Positions 1-8,798 of a stretch of 64,000 bases of DNA are shown here, piece by piece (positions within the stretch are counted from its first letter, which is position 1; each line of letters begins with the position of its first letter). Source of the DNA: Pseudomonas lutea (GTDB taxonomy: Bacteria; Pseudomonadota; Gammaproteobacteria; Pseudomonadales; Pseudomonadaceae); the NCBI RefSeq assembly GCF_000759445.1, contig NZ_JRMB01000002.1:682001-746000 (forward strand), written 5' to 3'. The notes below the pieces were generated by a model. It worked only from the letters and a program-made list of their open reading frames with translations. It did not search any database and was not told the origin of the DNA. Both the position numbers and the translations under genes were made by a program.

Positions 1-123
1 CGTATCACGCGAATAAACCGTGGTGCGCTCGCGCGCGCCCGGCGGTGGCAGGAAGTCATCGTCGTCATCTTTGGCGCTGAGGCTGGGGACGTTATCGACG
101 TCGTCATACGGATCTTTGCGCAT
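1..123 (-). CDS. Start of an unidentified acidic protein (C-terminal part outside the window)
   Basis: Only the first 41 codons are visible, reading leftward from an ATG at 123-121. An AAAGGTA Shine-Dalgarno-like stretch lies just upstream (about 130-136). The N-terminus is strongly acidic and proline-containing (MRKDPYDDVDNVPSL, then a run of five Asp, then PPPG). It has no signal peptide and looks like a disordered cytoplasmic tail, of the kind that often precedes a membrane segment; nothing beyond residue 41 can be seen. I do not recognise the family. The frame is open to the window edge with no stop, which supports a real gene rather than a chance frame. Confidence 0.6.
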   Translation of the reverse strand, partial: MRKDPYDDVDNVPSLSAKDDDDDFLPPPGARERTTVYSRDT

Positions 124-190
124 GCGTTTACCTTTGAAAAAACCGCTGAATCTGGATGGCTCGCAGTATAACCACGGATGTTGACGGCTT

Positions 191-1189
191 TTACACCGGC
201 CCGCCGTGCCGGGCTTTCCACCAGCCGCAGAACTCGTCGAGGGCTGTCCACACGCTGACTTCAGGCTGGTAATCCAGATAATGCCTGGCGCGGCTGATAT
301 CAAGCGTGAAATCCCGGTTCATCACCTGCACACCTAACCGCGACAGCGTGGGTTCAGGTTGTCCCGGCCAGGCGAAACATGCCGCCTCGTTCATGGCGGC
401 TGCGCTGTAGGCCAGCGCGTAGGACCGATAGCGCGTGACCGGCGGCAGCTGCAGTTGGCGCATGGCGTAATTGACCACGTCCCAGAGCGGCACCGGTGCG
501 CCATTGCTGATGTTATAGGCTTTCCCCAACGCCGAACCCGCCGCCAGCAGGCTGCTGAGCAATGCTTCATTGAGGTTCTGGATGCTGGTGAAATCGACCT
601 TGTTCAGGCCGTTGCCGATGATCGACAGGCGTTTTTTGCGCTGCATCTCCAGCAGCCTCGGGAAGATGCTGGTATCGCCGGCGCCTGTGACGAAGCGCGG
701 ACGCAGCGCGATCACCTCCAGGCCAAATTCTTCGGCGCCAAACACTTTCTGCTCGGCCAGGTATTTGGTCGCGGCGTAGTGATTGCCGAAGCGCTTGGGC
801 ACCTGTTCCTCACGGATACCGAGGTGCGACTGGCCATCGAAATAGATCGACGGCGACGACAAATGCACGAGCCGCCGAACCCGCTGTTTCAGGCACGCTT
901 CGACGACGTTCTCAGTGACTTGAACATTGCCCTGATGAAAATCCTGACGCCGTCCCCATGTGCCTTCCGCACCGGCGCAATGCACCACGGCCTCGACGTC
1001 GTCGCACAGCGCCTGAACCAGCTCTGGGTCGCAAAGATCACCCTGTATGAACTCGGCGCCGAGCCTGACCAGGTGCTCGACACCCTCCGCACGGCGGCCG
1101 CTGACCCGGACGCTCAAGCCCTGCTCCAGGGCAAAACGCGCGAAGCGTCCGCCGATGAAGCCGCCTGCGCCGGTGATCAGAATTTTCAT
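191..1189 (-). CDS. NAD(P)-dependent epimerase / 3-beta-HSD-type oxidoreductase
   Basis: 332-residue extended short-chain dehydrogenase. The Rossmann dinucleotide motif GAGGFIG is at residues 7-13, a following acidic stretch GDLCDP at about 50-55, and the catalytic YxxxK appears as YAATK near residues 138-142, preceded by the SSPSIY serine region. This arrangement fits the NAD-dependent epimerase/3-beta-hydroxysteroid dehydrogenase superfamily; substrate is not predictable. The C-terminal part (RYRSYALAYS onward) is the variable substrate-binding lobe. It is a cytoplasmic enzyme with no signal peptide. The start ATG at 1189 gives a start directly before the Rossmann strand, as usual. It is transcribed leftward, toward the unidentified gene at the edge, but the 67-bp gap and absence of overlap leave co-transcription open. 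Confidence 0.85.
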   Translation of the reverse strand: MKILITGAGGFIGGRFARFALEQGLSVRVSGRRAEGVEHLVRLGAEFIQGDLCDPELVQALCDDVEAVVHCAGAEGTWGRRQDFHQGNVQVTENVVEACLKQRVRRLVHLSSPSIYFDGQSHLGIREEQVPKRFGNHYAATKYLAEQKVFGAEEFGLEVIALRPRFVTGAGDTSIFPRLLEMQRKKRLSIIGNGLNKVDFTSIQNLNEALLSSLLAAGSALGKAYNISNGAPVPLWDVVNYAMRQLQLPPVTRYRSYALAYSAAAMNEAACFAWPGQPEPTLSRLGVQVMNRDFTLDISRARHYLDYQPEVSVWTALDEFCGWWKARHGGPV

Positions 1190-1272
1190 TGCGTGCTCCG
1201 TTTGATGTCTTTTGCATAAAGTTGCGATTCAAATCGTGCGAATGTGCCCGAAGGCGCATCGCCTACTGACGC

Positions 1273-2172
1273 TCACTGGCCGTCCAACGGCACCAGCCAT
1301 TGGCCTGCAGTCTTCGCCAGATGGTCAGTCAGCTCGGTGAGCAGTTGCCCGCCATTGCGCCAATGATGCCAGTACAAGGGCACGTCGATGCAGCGATCGG
1401 TCAGCAATTCGACCAATCGGCCACTGGCCAGCTGGGCGCCAACTTGCAATTCAGGCACCAGCCCCCAGCCCATGCCGGCTTCAACCATGCGCGTAAAACC
1501 TTCGGAGGACGGGCACAGATGGTGCTCAAAACCGCCGTCGACACCCAGCGACGCCAGATAGCGATGCTGCAGGAAGTCATCCGGGCCGAACACCAGCGCG
1601 GGCGACTGCGCCACTGCCTGTGCTGTGACGCCGGCCGCAAAATGCCGCTCGATAAATTCCGGGCTGGCCAGCGCACGGTAGCGCATGGCGCCGAGCGGTA
1701 AACTCCGCGCCCCGGCCACTGGCCGCTCACTGCCGCACAGACACGCGGCCACTTCGCCGGCACGCATCCGTTTGAGCCCGACGTCCTGATCCTCAACCAC
1801 CAGATCGGTGAGCAACCGATGCCGGGCACAAAAGTCGCCGACGGTCAGCGCCCACCAAGTGGCGAGGCTGTCGGCATTCAAAGCGATACGCAACCGCTCC
1901 GGCATGCCGCCCTCGTCCAGCGCCGGAACCGCGGCTTGCAAGTCGCGCTCCAGCAGGCGCACCTGCTGGACATGGTTGAGCAGGCGCCGACCGATTTCCG
2001 TCGGGCTGGGCGGCGTTGCGCGGATCAGCACCGGCTGACCGACCCGCGCTTCCAGTAGCTTGATGCGCTGCGACACGGCGGATTGCGAAAGACCGAGCAC
2101 TTGGGCTGCACGCTCAAAGCCGGCTTGCTCGATCACCGCTGCCAACGCTGACAGCAACTTGTAGTCGAACAT
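1273..2172 (-). CDS. argP: LysR-family regulator ArgP (IciA)
   Basis: 299-residue LysR-type regulator. The N-terminal winged HTH spans about residues 3-60 (GFERAAQVLGLSQSAVSQ, then RIKLLE, covers the recognition helices) and is followed by the usual two-lobed effector domain. ArgP senses lysine/arginine and in enteric bacteria activates the exporter gene argO; here a LysE-type exporter lies close by at 2716, which supports the assignment. I chose the ATG at 2172 because LTTR proteins begin a few residues before the HTH and the upstream in-frame extension (to 2310) is basic, Cys-rich and overlaps the divergent gene at 2265. The effector domain has no obvious damage. The gene is divergent from the ACT-domain gene, so the 2173-2264 gap probably holds its own autoregulatory site. 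Confidence 0.9.
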   Translation of the reverse strand: MFDYKLLSALAAVIEQAGFERAAQVLGLSQSAVSQRIKLLEARVGQPVLIRATPPSPTEIGRRLLNHVQQVRLLERDLQAAVPALDEGGMPERLRIALNADSLATWWALTVGDFCARHRLLTDLVVEDQDVGLKRMRAGEVAACLCGSERPVAGARSLPLGAMRYRALASPEFIERHFAAGVTAQAVAQSPALVFGPDDFLQHRYLASLGVDGGFEHHLCPSSEGFTRMVEAGMGWGLVPELQVGAQLASGRLVELLTDRCIDVPLYWHHWRNGGQLLTELTDHLAKTAGQWLVPLDGQ

Positions 2173-2264
2173 CAGTTTCTCTAATGGGTAATGAGCTTTA
2201 TTGGTTTTTCTTATACCTGTTCGGGACTGACAATCACTAGCACTGAATCTCAAGGCGAACGTTA

Positions 2265-2663
2265 ATGAATGGCGAGACATCACTTGGCGCATTGCTGCGC
2301 AGCATGGCACCGGAGCTGAACGACGGCGAATACGTGTTCTGCACCGTCCCGGATATCAGCAGGGTGGCCGGGGCTGAGGTGCTGGGCAGCATCCGCGAAC
2401 GCGAAGGGCTGACCGTGATTCTGGAGCGCAGTCAGGCGCAGGCCTCAGGCCTGGACGCCGAATACATCATGGCCTGGATCACCTTGACGGTTCATTCCTC
2501 GTTAGCGGCCGTGGGGCTGACCGCCGCGTTCGCCCGCGCCCTGGGTGAAGCAGGTATCAGCTGCAATGTGGTGGCTGGCTTCTATCACGATCACCTTTTT
2601 GTCGGAAAAGACGATGCGCTGAAAGCCATGGCTACCTTGAAAGCCCTGGCCGCCGGCGCATGA
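2265..2663 (+). CDS. ACT-domain protein, putative amino-acid-binding regulator
   Basis: 132-residue small protein with the layout of a tandem ACT-type domain: an N-terminal half ending in REREGLTVILE and a C-terminal half, FARALGEAGISCNVVAGFYH, with the typical ACT ligand-loop pattern of hydrophobic strand, helix and strand. ACT domains bind amino acids and act allosterically. It sits between argP (divergent) and the exporter argO (52 bp downstream, same strand), so a role as an amino-acid sensor linked to arginine/lysine export is a reasonable inference but not shown. The ATG at 2265 follows AAGGCGAA, an acceptable ribosome site. No signal peptide, so cytoplasmic. Confidence 0.8.
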   Translation: MNGETSLGALLRSMAPELNDGEYVFCTVPDISRVAGAEVLGSIREREGLTVILERSQAQASGLDAEYIMAWITLTVHSSLAAVGLTAAFARALGEAGISCNVVAGFYHDHLFVGKDDALKAMATLKALAAGA

Positions 2664-2715
2664 CCACCATCGCTGAACGAGCCTCTTACCTGAGCACCGA
2701 CCGGAGTCCCTTATC

Positions 2716-3318
2716 ATGTGGCAGAGCTACCTCAACGGCCTGTTGATTTCCCTGGGCCTGATCATGGCCATCGGAACACAAAACGCTTATGTGCTCGCGC
2801 AGAGCCTGCGTCGGGAACACCATTTATCCGTAGCCCTGCTGTGCATCGTCTGCGATGTGGTGCTGGTCGCGGCGGGCGTGTTCGGGCTGGCCAATGTGCT
2901 TGCCCATAGCCCTACCCTGCTGGCTATCGCGCGCTGGGGCGGAGTGATCTTTCTGCTGTGGTACGGCGCCATGGCGCTGCGCCGTGCAGTATCGCCGCAG
3001 AGCCTTGCGCAAGGGGACGCCGACGGCCAGCGCTCACGTCGCGCCGTCTTGCTGACTGCGCTGGCGGTGACCCTGCTGAACCCGCACGTCTACCTCGATA
3101 CCGTATTGCTGGTCGGCTCGCTCGGCGCGCAGCAAACGGTGCCCGGCGCCTATGTCGCCGGTGCGGCCAGCGCTTCGGTATTGTGGTTCTCGACTCTGGC
3201 CATCGGAGCCGCCTGGCTGGCACCCTGGCTCGCGCGTCCGACGACATGGCGCCTGCTGGACCTGATGGTGGCGGTGATGATGTTCGGCGTGGCAGTGCAG
3301 TTGATCAGAACAGCGTGA
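2716..3318 (+). CDS. argO: LysE-family amino-acid exporter (ArgO-like)
   Basis: 200-residue polytopic membrane protein of the LysE superfamily with about six hydrophobic segments: residues 5-25, 38-60, 66-86, 108-130, 145-165 and 178-197. The N-terminus carries the family signature GLIMAIGTQNAYVLAQSL (G-x-Q-N-A), and NPHVYLDTVLLVGS in the middle is the second conserved block seen in ArgO/LysE proteins. Members export basic amino acids such as arginine, lysine and toxic analogues. Its neighbour argP is the regulator known to drive argO in enterics, making the pairing functionally coherent. Start ATG at 2716 lies directly before the first membrane segment. No sequence defects seen. Confidence 0.88.
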   Translation: MWQSYLNGLLISLGLIMAIGTQNAYVLAQSLRREHHLSVALLCIVCDVVLVAAGVFGLANVLAHSPTLLAIARWGGVIFLLWYGAMALRRAVSPQSLAQGDADGQRSRRAVLLTALAVTLLNPHVYLDTVLLVGSLGAQQTVPGAYVAGAASASVLWFSTLAIGAAWLAPWLARPTTWRLLDLMVAVMMFGVAVQLIRTA

Positions 3319-4030
3319 AAACTCATGCGTGCCGCCTCTGTACGGGGCGCGCTACCTGCTCTGTAGCATCTCCTCACGCGTTCGCCAGCAAGCCGGCTCC
3401 TACAGATGGTCGTCATTCTGGAGATTTCGGCATCTACTCCAATCTGTAGGAGCCGGCTTGCTGGCGAATGGGGTGTCACAGCCGATGTAAACGTCGCTGA
3501 CACACCCCAATCGCGGGCAAGCGCGCGCCTACATTTTGCGTCGGCGCCAACACTCCCGTCAGCTGGGCATACTCCAATCTGCAGGAGCCGGCTTGCTGGC
3601 GAACGCGTTCTGACAGCCGCCGTAAATTTAGCTGACACACCCAAATCGCGGGCAAGCGCGCCTACATTTTGCGTCAGCCTCAACGCTCCCGTCCGCTGGG
3701 CATACTCCAATCTGTAGGAGCCGGCTTGCTGGCGAATGGTGTGTCACAGCCGATGTAAACGTTGCTGGACACACCCCAATCGCGGGCAAGCGCGCCTACA
3801 TTTTGCGTCAATCTGGATATCTGGGCAGATCAGCTATGGATATCTTGGCCTGTCCGCGCAATGCTCTGGAACCTCTATCCCCTACAGTTGTTGCGTGGTT
3901 AAGGTTCGGGGCCGGTGCTATGATCCAGCCCCTGCGCCGCAAAGAGTACAAACTCGCCGGCGTGAGTTCTGTCTGGCCGCCCGTGATCGGCCTTGCGCAA
4001 ACCGCAACTGACCTGATTAGGAGAATTACC
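3319..4030. repeat. REP-rich intergenic region with a triplicated 133-135 bp unit
   Basis: A 712-bp non-coding gap before sodB. It holds four copies of the REP core: 3382-3403 on the minus strand, and 3446-3467, 3581-3602 and 3714-3735 on the plus strand. Each plus-strand copy is followed about 45-50 bp later by a second inverted element, TCGCGGGCAAGCGCGCCTAC, at 3511-3533, 3646-3666 and 3780-3800. The composite unit (ACTCCAATCTGTAGGAGCC, ending CTACATTTTGCGTC) is therefore repeated in tandem three times with periods of 135 and 133 bp. The short frames that run through it are repeat-encoded and not genes. The sodB promoter lies in its last 120 bp. Confidence 0.9.
3916..3924 (+). promoter_or_regulatory. 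Candidate extended -10 promoter of sodB
   Basis: TGCTATGAT matches an extended -10 element (TGn plus TATGAT) about 106 bp before the sodB ATG. No good -35 box is visible at 17 bp, which is compatible with an extended -10 promoter. Transcription would leave a leader of roughly 100 nt. This is motif reading only. Confidence 0.4.
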
Positions 4031-4627
4031 ATGGCTTTCGAATTGCCTCCGCTGCCGTATCCGCATGATGCCCTGGCACCGCACATCTCCAAGGAAACTC
4101 TGGAATACCACCACGACAAGCACCACAACACCTATGTCGTGAACCTGAACAACCTGGTGCCTGGCACCGAGTTCGAAGGCAAGACGCTGGAAGAGATCGT
4201 CAAAACTTCCTCGGGCGGTATCTTCAACAACGCCGCTCAGGTCTGGAACCACACCTTCTACTGGAACTGCCTGGCGCCAAACGCCGGCGGCCAACCGACC
4301 GGCGCTCTGGCTGACGCCATCAACGCTGCGTTCGGTTCCTTCGACAAGTTCAAGGAAGAGTTCAGCAAGACTTCCATCGGCACCTTCGGCTCCGGCTGGG
4401 GCTGGCTGGTCAAGAAAGCTGATGGCTCCCTGGCGCTGGCCAGCACCATCGGCGCAGGCAACCCGATCACCAGCGGCGACACTCCGCTGCTGACCTGCGA
4501 TGTCTGGGAGCACGCTTACTACATTGACTACCGTAACCTGCGTCCCAAGTACGTCGAGGCGTTCTGGAACCTGGTCAACTGGAAGTTCGTCGCCGAGCAA
4601 TTCGAAGGCAAAAGCTTCACTGCCTGA
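4031..4627 (+). CDS. sodB: Superoxide dismutase [Fe]
   Basis: 198-residue cytoplasmic Fe-superoxide dismutase converting superoxide to oxygen and hydrogen peroxide. The four metal ligands are all present at standard positions: His27 (EYHHDKHH), His74 (WNHTFYW), Asp157 and His161 ([13 protein letters not shown]). The length and the [10 protein letters not shown] stretch are typical of iron rather than manganese enzymes. The ATG at 4031 is preceded by TTAGGAGAATTACC, a strong ribosome site; the longer in-frame extension back to 3803 has no family similarity and runs into the REP region. A rho-independent terminator follows at 4651. The next gene is bifA, an order I recall as conserved in Pseudomonas. 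Confidence 0.97.
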   Translation: MAFELPPLPYPHDALAPHISKETLEYHHDKHHNTYVVNLNNLVPGTEFEGKTLEEIVKTSSGGIFNNAAQVWNHTFYWNCLAPNAGGQPTGALADAINAAFGSFDKFKEEFSKTSIGTFGSGWGWLVKKADGSLALASTIGAGNPITSGDTPLLTCDVWEHAYYIDYRNLRPKYVEAFWNLVNWKFVAEQFEGKSFTA

Positions 4628-4650
4628 TGAATGCTTGAATGCTCGAATAA

Positions 4651-4678
4651 AAAAGCCCGGCGCGTCCGGGTTTTTTTT
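4651..4678 (+). terminator. Rho-independent terminator after sodB
   Basis: AAAAGCCCGG-CGCGT-CCGGG followed by eight T residues, starting 24 bp after the sodB stop. The stem is short and GC-rich with a poly-U tail. The rest of the 304-bp gap to bifA (4679-4931) shows no gene or repeat I can identify and presumably contains the bifA promoter. Confidence 0.85.
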
Positions 4679-4931
4679 CGCCTTCTGTTTGTCGTTTATG
4701 TATTGTCTGGAAGCGATAGCGGACTAATATCAGTTGCGAGCTGATTGGACCTTCCGGGCTCAAGTTTTACCCGCACGCGACCGACACAGTACGGATAGCC
4801 TTAATGGCCGACCTGTCACCGCTTTCCCGATTGATGGGGTTTTGTGCAACCCGCGCGCTCAACCCGAATGTCTGCATTGCCATTGATTGCACGCAGTCAG
4901 CCCGCTGTCAGCATGGATAAAGGATGGCCAT

Positions 4932-6983
4932 TTGAAGCTGGAACTCAAACACAGCTTGTCGGTGAAGCTGCTTCGCGTTGTGCTGCTTTCGGCGCTGATC
5001 GTGGGGGTCGTGCTCAGTTGCGCGCAGATCGTCTACGACGCCTACAAAACGCGCCAGGCCGTTGCCACGGACGCGGCACGTATTCTGGACATGTTCCGCG
5101 ACCCCTCGACCCAGGCCGTCTATAGCCTGGACCGCGAGATGGGCATGCAGGTGATTGAAGGCCTGTTTCAGGACAAGGCCGTGCGCATGGCGTCCATCGG
5201 TCATCCGAACGAGACCTTGCTCGCTGAAAAATCCCGCGACCTTGAAGTTACCCCTACCCGCTGGCTGACCGATCTGATCCTGGGCCAGGAACGCAGTTTC
5301 ACCACGCAGCTGGTCGGTCGCAGCCCCTACAGCGAGTATTACGGTGACCTGCGCATCACCCTGGATACGGCCACTTATGGTGAAGGCTTTCTCACCAACT
5401 CCATGATCATTTTCATCTCCGGCGTCTTGCGCGCGCTGACGCTGGGGCTGGTGCTGTATCTGGTTTATCACTGGCTGCTGACCAAACCGCTGTCCAACAT
5501 TATCGAGCACCTGACGCGCATCAACCCCGACCGTCCGAGCGAGCATCAACTGCCCTTGCTCAAGGGCCATGAGAAGAACGAGCTGGGGGTCTGGGTCAAC
5601 ACCGCCAACCAGCTATTGGCGTCTATCCAGCGCAATACCACCCTGCGACACGAGGCTGAATCAAGCTTGTTGCGGATGGCTCAATACGACTTCCTCACCG
5701 GCCTGCCCAACCGGCTGCAATTGCAAAAGCAACTGGACAAGATCCTCGTCGACGCGGGCAAAGTGCAGCATCGGGTCGCGGTGCTGTGTGTCGGGCTGGA
5801 CGACTTCAAAGGCATCAACGAGCAGTTCAGTTATCAGGCCGGCGATCAGCTCCTGCTGGCGCTGGCCGATCGGCTGCGCAGTCACAGCGGACGTTTGGGG
5901 GCACTGGCACGTCTGGGTGGTGACCAGTTCGCGCTGGTCCAGGCCGACATCGAGCAGCCGTACGAAGCAGCGGAGTTGGCGCAAAACATTCTTGACGATC
6001 TCGAAGCGCCTTTCGCCCTCGACCAACAAGAGATTCGTCTGCGCGCCACCATCGGCATTACGCTGTTCCCGGAAGACGGTGACAGCACCGAGAAGCTGCT
6101 GCAGAAAGCCGAACAGACCATGACCCTGGCCAAGACCCGCTCGCGCAATCGCTACCAGTTCTACATCGCCAGCGTTGACAGCGAAATGCGGCGCCGGCGT
6201 GAACTGGAAAAAGACCTGCGTGAAGCATTGGCCCGCGACCAGTTTCATCTGGTCTATCAGCCGCAGATCAGCTATCGCGATCACCGGGTGGTGGGCGTGG
6301 AGGCGTTGATTCGCTGGATTCATCCGGAACACGGCTTCGTGCCACCCGACCAGTTCATTCCGCTGGCAGAGCAGAACGGCAGCATCATCGCCATCGGCGA
6401 GTGGGTGCTGGACCAGGCATGCAAGCAACTGCGGGAATGGCACGATCAGGGTTTCAGCGACCTGCGCATGGCGGTCAATCTGTCTACCGTGCAACTGCAC
6501 CATGCCGAGCTGCCGCGGGTGGTGAATAACCTTCTGCAGATCTACCGCCTGCCCTCTCGCAGCCTTGAGCTTGAAGTCACCGAAACCGGCCTGATGGAAG
6601 ACATCACGACCGCCGCCCAGCACCTGCTGAGCTTGCGTCGCTCCGGGGCGCTGATCGCCATCGATGACTTCGGTACCGGTTACTCATCCTTGAGCTACCT
6701 CAAAAGCCTGCCGCTGGACAAAATCAAGATCGACAAAAGCTTCGTACAGGATTTGCTCGACGACGATGACGACGCGACGATTGTGCGCGCCATCATCCAG
6801 CTCGGCAAAAGCCTTGGCATGCAGGTCATCGCCGAAGGTGTGGAAACGGCCGAGCAAGAGGCTTACATCATTTCCGAGGGCTGCCACGAAGGTCAGGGTT
6901 ACTTCTATAGCAAGCCCCTGCCGGCGCGGGAGCTACTGGTTTACCTCAAGCAGGCCGAACGCACGCACAGCGAAGCGTTGTAA
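4932..6983 (+). CDS. bifA: c-di-GMP phosphodiesterase BifA (degenerate GGDEF plus EAL)
   Basis: About 683 residues from the TTG at 4932, chosen because an AAAGGA ribosome site lies 8 bp upstream and the product then begins KLELKHSLSVKLLR before the first membrane helix (about 10-30). A second membrane helix is near 155-185, giving a periplasmic loop, then a HAMP-like linker, a GGDEF domain and a C-terminal EAL domain. The GGDEF signature is degenerate, GGDQF at 329-333, as in P. aeruginosa BifA, whereas EALIRW at 457-462 and the later DDFGTGYSSL loop are intact. The protein is therefore expected to degrade c-di-GMP and promote swarming over biofilm formation. A further TTG at 4887 is in frame, so the N-terminus is uncertain by 15 residues. 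Confidence 0.92.
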   Translation: MKLELKHSLSVKLLRVVLLSALIVGVVLSCAQIVYDAYKTRQAVATDAARILDMFRDPSTQAVYSLDREMGMQVIEGLFQDKAVRMASIGHPNETLLAEKSRDLEVTPTRWLTDLILGQERSFTTQLVGRSPYSEYYGDLRITLDTATYGEGFLTNSMIIFISGVLRALTLGLVLYLVYHWLLTKPLSNIIEHLTRINPDRPSEHQLPLLKGHEKNELGVWVNTANQLLASIQRNTTLRHEAESSLLRMAQYDFLTGLPNRLQLQKQLDKILVDAGKVQHRVAVLCVGLDDFKGINEQFSYQAGDQLLLALADRLRSHSGRLGALARLGGDQFALVQADIEQPYEAAELAQNILDDLEAPFALDQQEIRLRATIGITLFPEDGDSTEKLLQKAEQTMTLAKTRSRNRYQFYIASVDSEMRRRRELEKDLREALARDQFHLVYQPQISYRDHRVVGVEALIRWIHPEHGFVPPDQFIPLAEQNGSIIAIGEWVLDQACKQLREWHDQGFSDLRMAVNLSTVQLHHAELPRVVNNLLQIYRLPSRSLELEVTETGLMEDITTAAQHLLSLRRSGALIAIDDFGTGYSSLSYLKSLPLDKIKIDKSFVQDLLDDDDDATIVRAIIQLGKSLGMQVIAEGVETAEQEAYIISEGCHEGQGYFYSKPLPARELLVYLKQAERTHSEAL

Positions 6984-7112
6984 CGAGTTTTTGCCATTCA
7001 GTGCCAGGACCGCGCCATTGCAGGTCCTGCCCGCCCCGCGGCATTCCCTCACATTCCTGAAACAGCTTGAAATATCTCCCCTGCCTTCTCCGGGCAAACG
7101 GCCTTTACACAG

Positions 7113-7131
7113 AATGCAAATCCTTCGCATT
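7113..7131 (+). promoter_or_regulatory. Putative Fur box upstream of icmP
   Basis: The 19-mer AATGCAAATCCTTCGCATT is a dyad (AATGC...GCATT) resembling Pseudomonas Fur sites. It lies 62 bp before the icmP ATG. A 19-mer identical at 15 positions lies 60 bp before the di-haem oxidoreductase gene at 9487. The shared spacing and sequence argue for common iron control. Confidence 0.6.
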
Positions 7132-7193
7132 ATGGCGCAGCTTTTTTTTGGCGTTCGCCACCGCTCACACCCTTCTAGACGCAGGATTCCTTC

Positions 7194-8543
7194 ATGATTC
7201 GTATGCCCTTGGCAACCGCAAGTCTGCTGGCTGTCGCTATCGCTTTGGCCGGTTGTGATCAAGGCAAGGACAAGCCAGCCGCCACAGCCCCTGCACCGGC
7301 TCCCGCCGCCACCGCACCGGCAGCATCTGCATCCGCTGCAGCGCCAGCCCAGACCAACGAAGCCGCGACCAAAGCGGTGGTCGCCAATTACGCCAATGTC
7401 GTGTTCGCCGTCTTCAGCGACGCCCAGTCCACTGCCAAAAACCTCAGCTCGGCAGTCGATGCATTTCTCGCCACCCCCAACGACCAAACCCTGAAGGCAG
7501 CGCGCGCGGCCTGGGTGGCGGCGCGCGTGCCTTACATGCAGAGCGAAGTGTTTCGTTTCGGCAATACCATCATCGATGACTGGGAAGGCCAGGTTAACGC
7601 CTGGCCCCTGGACGAAGGCCTGATCGACTACGTCGCCAAGGATTATCAGCATGCGTTGGGTAACCCGGGGGCAACTGCCAACATCATCGCCAATACGTCG
7701 GTGCAGGTAGGTGAAGACAAAGTCGACGTCACTGAAATCACTCCGGAAAAACTCGCCAGCCTGAATGAGCTCGGCGGTGCGGAAGCGAACGTGGCCACCG
7801 GTTATCACGCCATTGAGTTCCTTCTGTGGGGCCAGGATGTGCACGGTACCGGTCCGGGCGCCGGTGAACGGCCCGCCAGCGACTACGTTGAAGGCCCGGG
7901 TGGCACCGGTGGCCACAACGACCGCCGCCGCGCGTATTTGAAGGCCGCCACCGACCTGCTGGTCAGCGACCTGGATGAAATGGTCAACAACTGGAAGCCG
8001 GGCGTGGCCGATAACTACCGCGCCACGCTGGAAGCAGAGCCCGCCGAAAGCGGCCTGCGCAAGATGCTGTTCGGCATGGGCAGCCTGTCACTCGGCGAGC
8101 TGGCCGGTGAGCGCATGAAGGTGGCACTGGAGGCCAACTCCAGCGAGGACGAACACGATTGCTTCAGCGATAACACCCACAACTCGCACTTCTACAACGG
8201 GCTGGGTATCCGCAACGTTTATCTGGGCGAATACACACGCGTCGACGGCAGCAAAGTGACCGGTCCAAGCCTGTCCTCGCTGGTGGCCAAGGCAGACGCT
8301 GCAACCGACCAGACCGTACGCGCCGACCTCGATGCAACCCAGGCCAAACTGCAGGTCATCGTTGACCACGCCAACAAGGGCGAACACTTCGATCAACTCA
8401 TCGCGGCCGGTAACACGGCGGGCAACCAGGTGGTGCGTGACGCCATTGCAGCGCTGGTCAAGCAAACCGGTGCCATCGAGCAAGCCGCCGGCAAGCTCGG
8501 GATCACCGACTTGAACCCGGACAACGCCGACCACGCGTTCTGA
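7194..8543 (+). CDS. icmP: Imelysin (M75) family lipoprotein, IcmP-like
   Basis: 449-residue exported lipoprotein. The signal peptide ends in the lipobox LAGC (Cys20) and is followed by an Ala/Pro-rich linker to about residue 60. The imelysin domain follows and contains the GxHxxE motif as GYHAIEFLLWGQD with His205 and Glu208, a putative metal site. The P. aeruginosa homologue has been named insulin-cleaving metalloproteinase, but family members (IrpA, the EfeO C-terminal domain) are mostly linked to iron acquisition, so proteolysis should not be assumed. A Fur-box-like dyad upstream supports iron regulation. The ATG at 7194 places the signal peptide correctly. A strong terminator follows, so it is probably monocistronic. 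Confidence 0.88.
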   Translation: MIRMPLATASLLAVAIALAGCDQGKDKPAATAPAPAPAATAPAASASAAAPAQTNEAATKAVVANYANVVFAVFSDAQSTAKNLSSAVDAFLATPNDQTLKAARAAWVAARVPYMQSEVFRFGNTIIDDWEGQVNAWPLDEGLIDYVAKDYQHALGNPGATANIIANTSVQVGEDKVDVTEITPEKLASLNELGGAEANVATGYHAIEFLLWGQDVHGTGPGAGERPASDYVEGPGGTGGHNDRRRAYLKAATDLLVSDLDEMVNNWKPGVADNYRATLEAEPAESGLRKMLFGMGSLSLGELAGERMKVALEANSSEDEHDCFSDNTHNSHFYNGLGIRNVYLGEYTRVDGSKVTGPSLSSLVAKADAATDQTVRADLDATQAKLQVIVDHANKGEHFDQLIAAGNTAGNQVVRDAIAALVKQTGAIEQAAGKLGITDLNPDNADHAF

Positions 8544-8602
8544 TTCGCTGGCGACCGTCGGGGCGCATGTCTCCGGCGGCGCTCCGGCCGTTTTCCACCC
8601 TT

Positions 8603-8633
8603 ATGCCGACCCGTCCACGGGTCGGCATTTTTT
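8603..8633 (+). terminator. Strong rho-independent terminator after icmP
   Basis: ATGCCGACCCGT-CC-ACGGGTCGGCAT, a perfect 12-bp stem with a two-base apex, followed by a T run (8628-8633). It lies 60 bp downstream of the icmP stop and separates icmP from the AP2-like gene. Confidence 0.9.
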
Positions 8634-8798
8634 CGTCAATCGAAGGCTGAATTCTTCGCTCTACCAACCGCGTCCGAGGACCGGTCTGTAAGATTTGTAG
8701 GGCATTTCCTGTTCGCTCCGTGTCGGATTGAACACGCCTGACCTGCCGCCGATCATGCGCACTTCCTTGACCCCACCCTATCCAGGAGGAGACAGAAA

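Noticed and set aside
1190..1272. Terminator after argP
   Set aside because: A GATGCGCC-TTCG-GGCACATTC hairpin is visible but has mismatches and no U run; too weak to list.
3406..4010. Short frames in the pre-sodB region containing ICRSRLAGE repeats
   Set aside because: Same REP-encoded artefact on both strands; they shift frame between tandem units.
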